A program made the translations under genes and the position numbers. Shown piece by piece: positions 26,413 through 34,211 of a stretch of 64,000 nucleotides of DNA. Every line of letters starts with the position of its first letter. Positions within the stretch are counted from its first letter, which is position 1. Under the pieces are notes generated by a model. That model made no database searches. It was given only the letters and a program-made list of their open reading frames with translations, and was not told where the DNA came from. The DNA is from Bacillota bacterium (GTDB lineage: Bacteria > Bacillota_I > Bacilli_A > RF39 > UBA660), in NCBI GenBank assembly GCA_015059435.1, contig SVAJ01000002.1, positions 212,024 through 276,023 on the forward strand. Direction: 5' to 3'.

Positions 26413-26835
26413 ATGAAAAAAAGTGTTAAAATACCAATAATATTATTATTTACTTTTATGACTGCAATGTTAATGACTATTGATATTAATATTGGTGATG
26501 TTATGTTTGGAACTAAGAATATGACTTTACAGTTTAATGAATTATTAAAATCATTTGATGTTATTGATACTCTTATTTGCATAATAATTTATTGGTTTTA
26601 TTACAATACTTATTTTATATCTGATAAGATGCAGAATAGAGATATTAAAATTGGTTTAGTATGTGCTTTCTTATCTTTTGCTTTTGCTGGAATACAATGT
26701 ATTCACGTTATAGATTTTATTGGCTCTATGTCTTATTTAGTACTTGTTTTTCAATTTTTTGTCATGTTTTTTGGCATGTATATAGTGACTTATGCAATAG
26801 GTAAGAAAATAGTAAATTTATATCATGAACTATAA
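26413..26835 (+). CDS. Short DUF6020 N-terminal paralogue
   Basis: This 140-residue protein has four or five membrane segments and resembles only the first ~145 residues of the two full-length proteins on either side (compare KIPIILLFTFMTAMLMTIDIN with their starts). It ends before the conserved YYPG..GDT loop. AGGAGG precedes the ATG at 26413. It begins 20 bases after the full gene. It may be a truncated remnant of a third copy, or a free-standing membrane subunit; the intact frame and ribosome site leave both open. Confidence 0.65.
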   Translation: MKKSVKIPIILLFTFMTAMLMTIDINIGDVMFGTKNMTLQFNELLKSFDVIDTLICIIIYWFYYNTYFISDKMQNRDIKIGLVCAFLSFAFAGIQCIHVIDFIGSMSYLVLVFQFFVMFFGMYIVTYAIGKKIVNLYHEL

Positions 26836-26896
26836 AATAGTTATTGATTAAAAAAAATGAATATAGTATAATTACTTTAGGATAGAGGTGATTTAA

Positions 26897-27391
26897 GTGA
26901 AGAAAAACAAAAAAAATCAGAAAGGGTTTTCATTGATTGAATTATTAGCTGTAATCGTTATTATGGGGATTTTAATGTTAGTTGGAATACCTGCAGTTAA
27001 GAAATATGTTACTAATTCTAAGAAAGATGTTTATGTTAATGCAGTTCAAACCTATGTAAAAGCAACAAAAACAGCGTTTGAAAATGAAGATTTGACTTGT
27101 AGTGATACTTTAAAAGGGAACTATTTTATATATTTTAGTCAATTGGATAGTGTTATGGAAGATAAGGCTAAATCTCCTTTTACAAAAAAAGGTATGAATG
27201 GTATGATAATATTTAGTGTTAATGATGGTAAAATATCTGATGATGGTATTAAAGTAGCAGTTAGGGATGATTCTGGTATTGGTTTTGCTAGATGTGCGTA
27301 TGTAAGTGTAACTAGAAAATCTTTGGCTAAATATGTATCAACTGGTCAAATATATGCTGATTATGGTTATACAGAATGTAAAGTAAGATAA
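26897..27391 (+). CDS. Type IV prepilin-like protein 6
   Basis: The GTG start at 26897 has GAGGTGAT upstream. MKKNKKNQKG is followed by FSLIELLAVIVIMGILMLVGIP. The 164-residue protein has cysteines at LTCSD, a third at ARCAY and a C-terminal one at TECKVR, plus the AKSPFTKK motif. No ATG occurs in the leader, so the GTG is probably the true start. Confidence 0.85.
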   Translation: MKKNKKNQKGFSLIELLAVIVIMGILMLVGIPAVKKYVTNSKKDVYVNAVQTYVKATKTAFENEDLTCSDTLKGNYFIYFSQLDSVMEDKAKSPFTKKGMNGMIIFSVNDGKISDDGIKVAVRDDSGIGFARCAYVSVTRKSLAKYVSTGQIYADYGYTECKVR

Positions 27392-27436
27392 TGAGATAGC
27401 AAAGTACAATTATTTTATACTAAGGAGGATGTAGAA

Positions 27437-27940
27437 ATGAGAAAATTAGGCAAGAAAGGTTTTACATTAATTGAATTACTTGCAGTTATTGTTATTATGG
27501 GAATTTTGATGTTGGTTGCAGTTCCTGCAGCTCAAAGATATATTGTTAATTCTAAAAAGGATACAATGGTTTCTCAAGTAAAACAATATGTTGAAGCTGT
27601 TAGAAAGGCATATGTAGCAGATGAATTTAATTGTGGTTCTAATAATACTGAATATGGAACATATTATTTTTATTTATCTGATATTAATCCTAAATTAGAA
27701 GATATTCCAAAATCTCCATTCACTAAACAACAGTATGGTGGAACTTATGGTGCGGTTAGAATGACTGTGGATGATGGAAAAATCATTCAGATATTTGTTT
27801 CTATTTATGATACTAATGGTAATGGAATAAAAAATACTCTTTATCAAAATATTGCGCGTAGTAGTGTATCTGACAGTGTAACTTATGCTCAATCAGTAGG
27901 ATCAACTATAACAGGTACTAAGTGTACGTTAACAAACTAA
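27437..27940 (+). CDS. Type IV prepilin-like protein 7
   Basis: MRKLGKKG is followed by FTLIELLAVIVIMGILMLVAVP. The 167-residue protein has cysteines at FNCGS and TKCTLTN, and PKSPFTKQQ. It shares YVEAVRKAY and the YDTNGNGIK block with other members of the cysteine class. AAGGAGG precedes the ATG, 46 bases after prepilin 6; the two look like an operon ending in a terminator. Confidence 0.86.
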   Translation: MRKLGKKGFTLIELLAVIVIMGILMLVAVPAAQRYIVNSKKDTMVSQVKQYVEAVRKAYVADEFNCGSNNTEYGTYYFYLSDINPKLEDIPKSPFTKQQYGGTYGAVRMTVDDGKIIQIFVSIYDTNGNGIKNTLYQNIARSSVSDSVTYAQSVGSTITGTKCTLTN

Positions 27941-27965
27941 AGTAAGTTAATACTTACTTTTTTTA
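27940..27965 (+). terminator. Terminator after prepilin 7
   Basis: AAGTAAG / CTTACTT stem with a T run of 7, overlapping the stop codon. Confidence 0.75.
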
Positions 27966-28039
27966 TTTTAATTATTTGTTTTGTTGAAAATAATGAAAAA
28001 AAATGATATATTTTTTATATAAGGTAATGGAGGTAGAGT

Positions 28040-29938
28040 ATGAATAGAACTTTAAAAATGCTTGTTATATTTGTTTTTTCATTTCTTACAGTTATGTTAC
28101 TTTATATAAATGTAAATATGTCTACTATAGTGTTTAGTACTGATAATATTTTTGTAGAAATGAATAATATAGTAAGTGATTTTGATTTTATTTCAATAGT
28201 TTTTGGAATAGTTATTTATTTCTTTTACTATCAAATATATTTTAATGGTGAGAAATATACTAAAAAGAATTTTATTATGAGTATTATATCAATATTTTTC
28301 TCTATAATTACTATAGTAGGTAAGAATTTACAGCTGTATGATATTTTTCCTGATTTATCTAGATTAGTTGTATTATTTGAATCAAGCGTTATGTTTGTTG
28401 GTTCTTATTTATTGTTTTATTCTATATTTAAGAAAGTTTATATGATTATATGTTCTATGAATGTAAAAAAAAACAAAAAAATAAATAAGAATAGTAAGTT
28501 GAAAACTAATAATTCTTTTTTTAATAAGGTCATTAATTTTTCTAAGAATCATAAATTTTTAACATTATTTATAATACTGATGTGTTTTAGAATACCATAT
28601 TTAATTGTATATTATCCAGGTATTACTTGTGGTGATACATTAGATCAATTGTGTCAATTACATCATAGTAGTTGTTCATGGTCTAAGGATATGGTTCATT
28701 TAGTGAATAAGGGTGTATATTTAAATAATCATCATCCGTTGTTTTCTACTTTATATTTAGGATTGTTTGTAAAGATAGGTGAGTTTATTAATAATCCACG
28801 TTTAGGTTTATTTTTCTATTCTGTTATTCAATTAATTTTTTCATCTTTAGTATTTACATATATAATTTATTATCTTAGAAAGATTAATTTACCTAAAGTT
28901 TTATGTAATATATTGTTTTTAGTAGTTTGTATAGGACCACATTTTTCTGCCTTTTCTCTTACTATTTTTAAAGATGCACCACAAGCTATATTTACAGCTT
29001 TATATGTTTTATTTTTAATACAAATAGTTAGAGATTATGATAGTGTTTTTAATAATAAATTAAATGTATTTGTCTTTATTAGTTCAATTTTATTTACTAT
29101 GCTATTTAGAAATAATGGACTTATAACTATTTTATTATCTTATCCATTTTTATTTCTTTTATATAAGAACAATTGGAAGAAGATACTTATTGTATTATTA
29201 GTTCCTATGATTATATTTGTATCATTTAATCAAATATCTTATAGAGTTTTTAATATTCCAAGAGGAAGTATAAAAGAAATGTTATCTATTCCTTTTATGC
29301 AGGTTGCTAGAGTAGTAAATAAAAAAGGGGAAGATATAATAGCGGTTAAAGATCAAAAAATAATTGATAAAGTTATTAAGTTTGATGGAATAGGTGAAAG
29401 ATACGATACAACAGTGGCAGATGACGTTAAGGATCATTATCGAAATGATGCTACAAATGAAGATTTAAAAAGATTCTTTGGAGTTTGGTATAAATATTTT
29501 AAGAAGTATCCCACTATATATATGGCATCTTTTATAAATTGTACATATCAATATTTTTATCCATATGAATTATATCAAAATATATTTATAGGATTTGACG
29601 CTAGAATTACTGAGAATTTTTCTGATTTATATGGAATAAGAAAACTTGATTATTTTAGAGAAGATGTTGAAAAATTATTTGATTTAATTTTTAAATTACC
29701 ATTAATAGGAATATTCTTTAAAGTATGTTTTTATGATTGGTTTTTAATATTTTCTACTTGTTATGTTATAGGTAAGAAAAAGTATAAATATTTAATACCA
29801 TTATCTGCATTACTTGCAGTATTACTTGTATGCTTGGCGTCACCAATAAATGGTTCCATGAGGTATATATTACCAATTTTATTTAGTTTTCCACTTATGG
29901 TTGGAATAGATTATTTAGTATATTATGAGAGTAAATAA
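28040..29938 (+). CDS. DUF6020-type polytopic membrane protein 2
   Basis: This 632-residue paralogue of the protein at 24498 has the same landmarks: VYYPGITCGDTLDQLCQ near residue 191, NNHHPLFSTLYLG near 235, LFRNNGLITILLSYP near 355, KEMLSIPFMQVARVVNKKG near 413, WYKYFKKYPTIYMASFINCTYQYFYPYE near 482 and NGSMRYILPI near 607. The two proteins diverge mainly in the N-terminal third. GGAGG precedes the ATG. The phosphatase gene follows after 9 bases, indicating an operon. Confidence 0.75.
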   Translation: MNRTLKMLVIFVFSFLTVMLLYINVNMSTIVFSTDNIFVEMNNIVSDFDFISIVFGIVIYFFYYQIYFNGEKYTKKNFIMSIISIFFSIITIVGKNLQLYDIFPDLSRLVVLFESSVMFVGSYLLFYSIFKKVYMIICSMNVKKNKKINKNSKLKTNNSFFNKVINFSKNHKFLTLFIILMCFRIPYLIVYYPGITCGDTLDQLCQLHHSSCSWSKDMVHLVNKGVYLNNHHPLFSTLYLGLFVKIGEFINNPRLGLFFYSVIQLIFSSLVFTYIIYYLRKINLPKVLCNILFLVVCIGPHFSAFSLTIFKDAPQAIFTALYVLFLIQIVRDYDSVFNNKLNVFVFISSILFTMLFRNNGLITILLSYPFLFLLYKNNWKKILIVLLVPMIIFVSFNQISYRVFNIPRGSIKEMLSIPFMQVARVVNKKGEDIIAVKDQKIIDKVIKFDGIGERYDTTVADDVKDHYRNDATNEDLKRFFGVWYKYFKKYPTIYMASFINCTYQYFYPYELYQNIFIGFDARITENFSDLYGIRKLDYFREDVEKLFDLIFKLPLIGIFFKVCFYDWFLIFSTCYVIGKKKYKYLIPLSALLAVLLVCLASPINGSMRYILPILFSFPLMVGIDYLVYYESK

Positions 29939-29947
29939 GGAGTGCAT

Positions 29948-31735
29948 ATGAAACGTAATTTATCAAAAAAAGAAACAGTTATTATTCTAATTTTATGTTT
30001 AATTTGTATGGTTGGAGGTTATTTATTATTTAACTTTAAAACTAATACTGATGAGATTAATAGTGAGAATAGTATTTTACATAAAAAAACAATTACTTTA
30101 GATAGTAATTCTACTACGTATAAATTTTCAATTGATAATAGTCAAAGGATAGATTTAGAATATAATATATCTGTTAAAAATAAGAATTTTAAATCTTTAA
30201 ATTATAAGTTAGAAAGAGATAGTAATGAAGTATCAAACGGGGTATTACTAAGAGATAATAATATTATTAATACTGATATTTTATCTTCAAAAATGTCTTT
30301 TGATTATACTTTAAAATTAGATACTTCTGAAGATTTAAATAGTCTATCTGATAAGAGTATAGAACTTGAAGTAGTAGGTATACATTCTAATTATTATCCT
30401 TATCAGATTACTGTTACAATGCCTAAGAATCCACAAACAGAAAGAAATTTTACTTGGCATACATTATTTAAAGATTATAGTAATGAGTTAGAGTTGGTTG
30501 AGGCTAGAGATTTGAATAAAACTAGTATTGATTTTTCTAATATAGATGGTGTTAAGAAATATAAGAGTGAAGTATTAAAAGATGAGAACTCAATGGATTA
30601 TCTTAATAGAGTTAAAGTTTATAAATTAAAACCTGGTACTAAGTATTTTTATAGAGTTGGTGATTCTAGAAAAAATTTATGGAGTCCGATTGGTGAATTT
30701 AAAACTGATAATGGTGATGATAATTTTAAATTTATATTTGTGTCAGACTCACAATCTGAAGTAAAAGAAGAAAAACAATCTACTTATGCAATTAATGTTG
30801 CGAAGAATACTGTTAAAGATTATGAATTTATTGTTAATGCAGGGGACTTTGTTAATCAATCATGTAATAAAAAACAATGGAAGAATAACTTAAATTTTTC
30901 TATTTATGGTGATACTAGTTTTATTACTGCTGTAGGTAATCATGATTGGAACTATGGTTGTGATAGTAATTATTCATTTGTTAATAATTTTTATTATGAT
31001 TTAGATGATCAAAACTTTGAAACTGGAGCATATTATTCTTTAGATTATGGTAATGTTCATATTACTGTATTAAATACTAATAATGAGTATTATTCTAAAC
31101 TTAATGATAAACAATATAAATGGTTAATAAAAGATTTAAAATCTACAAATGCTAAGAATGCTAAATATAGAATAGTTTTGATGCATAGGGGTATTTATAC
31201 TACTGGTCCTCATTATTATTATTATAAAGATATTCAACCATTAACTAAACAATTAGCTTCTGTAATGTCTGATGGTGATGTAGATTTAGTATTACAAGGA
31301 CATGATCATGTATATTCTCTTACTTATCCACTTGATAATAGTGGTGCTGTAACAAGTGTTAATTATAAAGATGTTTATTCTAATGAAACTAATAAGAGTA
31401 TAAAATCTATGTATCAAAATAAGGGGCCTGTTTATTTTATAGGAGATGCAATTGGTCCTAAACATGAAGCACAGTTAGTAAAGAAGGATAGTGGTTATGT
31501 AGTTGATCCTAATATGGATAAGGATTATACAAATAAGTTAGATACTAAGATTGTTGATGAGTATTTTTCTAAATTTCAAATTAGAAATACGCCATATAAT
31601 AAAAATAATGAGAGATATGGTATATTTTCATCTATAGAAATTAAAGGTAATGATTTAATTGTAAATTCATATGCAGTTGATAATATTAACTATAATGAAG
31701 TAAAATTATATAATAGTTTTGCAATTTCAAAATAG
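29948..31735 (+). CDS. Membrane-anchored purple-acid-phosphatase-like metallophosphoesterase
   Basis: One signal anchor covers residues 10-28. A fibronectin-like domain (about 160-255, ending KLKPGTKYFYRVGD) precedes a calcineurin-type phosphoesterase domain. Its metal motifs are FVSDSQ near 270, NAGDFVNQ near 298, VGNHDWN near 327, LMHRG near 412 and LQGHDHVY near 450. It is expected to act outside the membrane. The ATG at 29948 follows TAAGGAG; a GTG six bases earlier is rejected. It is coupled to the DUF6020 gene. Possible substrates are phosphoryl groups on surface glycans or pilins; this is inference. Confidence 0.85.
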   Translation: MKRNLSKKETVIILILCLICMVGGYLLFNFKTNTDEINSENSILHKKTITLDSNSTTYKFSIDNSQRIDLEYNISVKNKNFKSLNYKLERDSNEVSNGVLLRDNNIINTDILSSKMSFDYTLKLDTSEDLNSLSDKSIELEVVGIHSNYYPYQITVTMPKNPQTERNFTWHTLFKDYSNELELVEARDLNKTSIDFSNIDGVKKYKSEVLKDENSMDYLNRVKVYKLKPGTKYFYRVGDSRKNLWSPIGEFKTDNGDDNFKFIFVSDSQSEVKEEKQSTYAINVAKNTVKDYEFIVNAGDFVNQSCNKKQWKNNLNFSIYGDTSFITAVGNHDWNYGCDSNYSFVNNFYYDLDDQNFETGAYYSLDYGNVHITVLNTNNEYYSKLNDKQYKWLIKDLKSTNAKNAKYRIVLMHRGIYTTGPHYYYYKDIQPLTKQLASVMSDGDVDLVLQGHDHVYSLTYPLDNSGAVTSVNYKDVYSNETNKSIKSMYQNKGPVYFIGDAIGPKHEAQLVKKDSGYVVDPNMDKDYTNKLDTKIVDEYFSKFQIRNTPYNKNNERYGIFSSIEIKGNDLIVNSYAVDNINYNEVKLYNSFAISK

Positions 31736-31753
31736 GTTGATATATGTTATAAT

Positions 31754-31777
31754 AAACTTAGTTATACTAAGTTTTTT
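31754..31777 (+). terminator. Terminator before nfo
   Basis: AAACTTAG / CTAAGTTT with a TTATA loop runs into seven T. It closes the DUF6020-phosphatase operon, leaving nfo with only about 13 bases of leader after it. Confidence 0.75.
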
Positions 31778-31790
31778 TATGGAGGTATTT

Positions 31791-32675
31791 ATGTTATATA
31801 TAGGTAGTCATGTTAGTTTTAGTAAGGATAAACAATTACTTGGTAGTTTAGAAGAAGCTTTAAGTTATGGGGCTAATACATTTATGTTTTATACTGGAGC
31901 TCCTCAAAATACTAGAAGATATCCAATTGATGATAATCTAACTTTACAAGCTTTGAATTTAATGAAAGATAAGGGAATAGATTATTCTAAAGTAGTTGTT
32001 CATGCTCCATATATTATTAATTTAGCTAATGATAAAGAACCTGATAAATTTAAATTTTCAGTTAACTTTTTACAAGAAGAATTAGAGCGATGTGAGCAAT
32101 TAGGTATTAAAAATGTCGTATTACATCCTGGTAGCCATGTAGGACTTGGAGAAGTTAATGCTATTAATAACATTAGTAGAGGACTTAATAATATTTTAGG
32201 TAATAATGATGTTACTATTTTACTTGAGACTATGGCTGGTAAAGGTACTGAAGTTGGTAAGACTTTGGAAGAGTTAAAAGAAATTATTGATAGAGTAGAA
32301 GATAAAGAACATATTGGAGTATGTTTAGATACTTGTCATTTATCGGATGCTGGCTATAATATAGTTGATTTTGATAATTTTTTAGATCTTTTTGATAATA
32401 TTATTGGAATTGATAAAATTAAGTGTGTGCATGTTAATGATAGTAAGAATGAAGTTGGTGCTCATAAAGATAGACATGAAAATATTGGATTTGGTCATAT
32501 AGGATTTGATACACTTATTAATATCATTTATAATGAGCGATTACAGAATGTTCCTAAGATTTTGGAAACACCATATGTTGATAGAGAGTATGCACCTTAT
32601 AAATATGAAATTGCAATGATTAGAAGTAAAGAATTTGACAATAATTTGATTGATAAAATTAAAAATCAGATTTAA
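31791..32675 (+). CDS. nfo: Endonuclease IV (Nfo)
   Basis: Nfo cleaves DNA 5' to abasic sites with three zinc ions. The TIM-barrel motifs are clear: YIGSHVSFSK at the start, VVHAPYIINLA near 83, VLHPGSHVG near 120, LLETMAGKGTEVG near 150, GVCLDTCHLSDAGY near 184, HVNDSKNEVGAHKDRHENIGFGHIG near 222 and ILETP near 265. The length is 294 residues. The ATG at 31791 has GGAGGT; the longer frame from 31719 crosses the terminator and is rejected. In Bacillus, nfo (yqfS) is next to yqfT, as nearly here. Confidence 0.96.
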   Translation: MLYIGSHVSFSKDKQLLGSLEEALSYGANTFMFYTGAPQNTRRYPIDDNLTLQALNLMKDKGIDYSKVVVHAPYIINLANDKEPDKFKFSVNFLQEELERCEQLGIKNVVLHPGSHVGLGEVNAINNISRGLNNILGNNDVTILLETMAGKGTEVGKTLEELKEIIDRVEDKEHIGVCLDTCHLSDAGYNIVDFDNFLDLFDNIIGIDKIKCVHVNDSKNEVGAHKDRHENIGFGHIGFDTLINIIYNERLQNVPKILETPYVDREYAPYKYEIAMIRSKEFDNNLIDKIKNQI

Positions 32676-32691
32676 TGTTGTTTTAGTTTTG

Positions 32692-32732
32692 TTATTGTAG
32701 TAAAATTTATTTATAAGATAGGAGTGTGTTTT
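32692..32732 (+). repeat. Prepilin leader repeat, copy 1
   Basis: TTGTAGTAAAAT... AAGATAGGAGTGTG before prepilin 8 matches the leader of prepilin 9 at 33302-33341. It probably contains promoter and ribosome site. Confidence 0.55.
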
Positions 32733-33248
32733 ATGAATAAAAAAGGTTTTTCGTTAATTGAATTATTAGCAGTTTTAGTTATTTTGAGTATTTTAATGTT
32801 AGTAGCAATTCCGGCTATACAAAGATATATTGAAAACTCAAGAAGGGATACATATATTTCTACTTTAGCAGAATATGTTAATGCAGTCAGACACGCAGAT
32901 GCTGGTGGTTATTTGAAACCTGCTGAAGGTGCTACTACAACATGTAATTCTGGTACTTATTATGTTGAATTTCATACTGCAACAGATGGTCTATTAGAGT
33001 CTGGTGGTAAGTCACCTTATGATAGAAGTAAAGGAATAGATGGATATGTGCAAATAAAAGTTGATTCTGCAACACATAATCATTCATATAAAGTTATTGC
33101 AACAGACAATGCTAAACATGGTTTAAGCGATTATGTTAATGCTGATACTATGTCACGAGGAGATATTTCTGATTCTACTAGTAATTTTGCTAATATAAAT
33201 AAACCAGCAACAGATTTATGTGCAGTAAATATTAATAATAGTAAGTAA
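32733..33248 (+). CDS. Type IV prepilin-like protein 8
   Basis: MNKKG is followed by FSLIELLAVLVILSILMLVAIP. The 171-residue body resembles prepilin 4: cysteines at TTCNSG and LCAVN, the motif ESGGKSPYDR and a YKVIATDNAKHGL segment. The ATG at 32733 is used because of the AGGAGTG site; a GTG at 32724 is in frame but overlaps it. The leader is only five residues, short but accepted for class III signals. A terminator follows. Confidence 0.86.
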   Translation: MNKKGFSLIELLAVLVILSILMLVAIPAIQRYIENSRRDTYISTLAEYVNAVRHADAGGYLKPAEGATTTCNSGTYYVEFHTATDGLLESGGKSPYDRSKGIDGYVQIKVDSATHNHSYKVIATDNAKHGLSDYVNADTMSRGDISDSTSNFANINKPATDLCAVNINNSK

Positions 33249-33267
33249 GATTTACTTACTTTTTATT
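33241..33267 (+). terminator. Terminator after prepilin 8
   Basis: GTAAGTA / TACTTAC stem with a short T run; it includes the TAA stop. Confidence 0.65.
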
Positions 33268-33301
33268 TTATGTAAATTTCAGTATTGTTTTGAAATTTTT
33301 T

Positions 33302-33341
33302 TTGTAGTAAAATGTAATTATCAAGATAGGAGAGTGTTTTT
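33302..33341 (+). repeat. Prepilin leader repeat, copy 2
   Basis: TTGTAGTAAAATGTAATTATC followed by AAGATAGGAGAGTG repeats the leader of prepilin 8, pointing to duplication of gene plus control region. Confidence 0.55.
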
Positions 33342-33866
33342 ATGAATAAAAAAGGTTTTACTTTAATTGAATTACTTGCAGTTATAGTTATTATGGGTAT
33401 TTTGATGTTAGTTGCAATACCAGCTGTACAAAGATACATTGAAAATTCTAAGAAGGATACTTTTGTTAATATTGCTGAAGAGTATATTGCTGCTACAAAA
33501 AAATTAATGCTTAGTGGATCTTATGTATGTGGTGAGGCTACTAGTGATAATACATATTATATTCCTATTGACTCTGAAACTGATGGTATTATGGAATCAA
33601 AAGTAGTTTCTCCTTTTACAAAGAGAAAAGTCGTTGGTTGGATTCTAATTAAAAAAACTGGTGATACTGTTAAATACTATATTTTACTTTCTGATGATTC
33701 AAAGACGGGATATATGATTAAAGGTAATGGTGGAGGTAATTTATATAACTTTGGAATAGAGTCATCTTCACTTAGTAGAGATTCAGTTAAATATCAGACT
33801 GGTTCTGGTGGATATCCTATAAATGGTAGTTTTGGTACTTTTCCAGCGTGTATACTTACTAATTAA
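33342..33866 (+). CDS. Type IV prepilin-like protein 9
   Basis: MNKKG is followed by FTLIELLAVIVIMGILMLVAIP. The 174-residue protein has cysteines at YVCGE and PACILTN; the usual KSP motif is changed to VVSPFTKR. The segment YYILLSDDSKTGY replaces the common D..GNG block. It is the last pilin of the main cluster and is closed by a strong bidirectional terminator. Confidence 0.86.
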   Translation: MNKKGFTLIELLAVIVIMGILMLVAIPAVQRYIENSKKDTFVNIAEEYIAATKKLMLSGSYVCGEATSDNTYYIPIDSETDGIMESKVVSPFTKRKVVGWILIKKTGDTVKYYILLSDDSKTGYMIKGNGGGNLYNFGIESSSLSRDSVKYQTGSGGYPINGSFGTFPACILTN

Positions 33867-33869
33867 TAA

Positions 33870-33908
33870 AAGAACAAGTAATTATTATAAATACTTGTTC
33901 TTTTTTTC
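33870..33908. terminator. Bidirectional terminator after prepilin 9
   Basis: AAGAACAAGTA (33870-33880) pairs with TACTTGTTCTT (33892-33902), with T runs on both strands. It separates prepilin 9 from the convergent small gene, whose stop lies in the loop. Confidence 0.85.
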
Positions 33909-34136
33909 TTCATATAAAATAATTATTTTATTATATAAATCATCTCTTAAGTATGGTTTTAGTTTTTCTAAAACTTTTGTATTTTTATTTAGTAGTTCTT
34001 CATAATATTGTAGTAGAAAGTTAAATATTATATTTACTTCTTCATTAGTTAAGTTTACGTCAAGACTTAGAGCATAGTTTTTTATGTCTTGTGGTGTCAA
34101 ATTTTTTATATATTTTTTTATTAATTCTTTATACAT
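33885..34136 (-). CDS. Small DUF2624/YqfT-like protein
   Basis: This 83-residue helical protein starts MYKELIKKYIKNLTPQDIKNYALSLDVNLTNEE, which resembles the start of Bacillus YqfT (DUF2624; a helix, T.E/D..KY...., then L..EE). YqfT lies next to nfo (yqfS) in Bacillus, and nfo is 1.2 kb away here, which supports the match. No function is known. GAGGTGAAAT precedes the ATG on the minus strand. Confidence 0.55.
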   Translation of the reverse strand: MYKELIKKYIKNLTPQDIKNYALSLDVNLTNEEVNIIFNFLLQYYEELLNKNTKVLEKLKPYLRDDLYNKIIILYEEKKNKYL

Positions 34137-34211
34137 ATTTCACCTCTATTAAAATATATGAAATAAGTTTTAAAAAATGTGATAAACTATATATTAGGAG
34201 GAATGATAATT

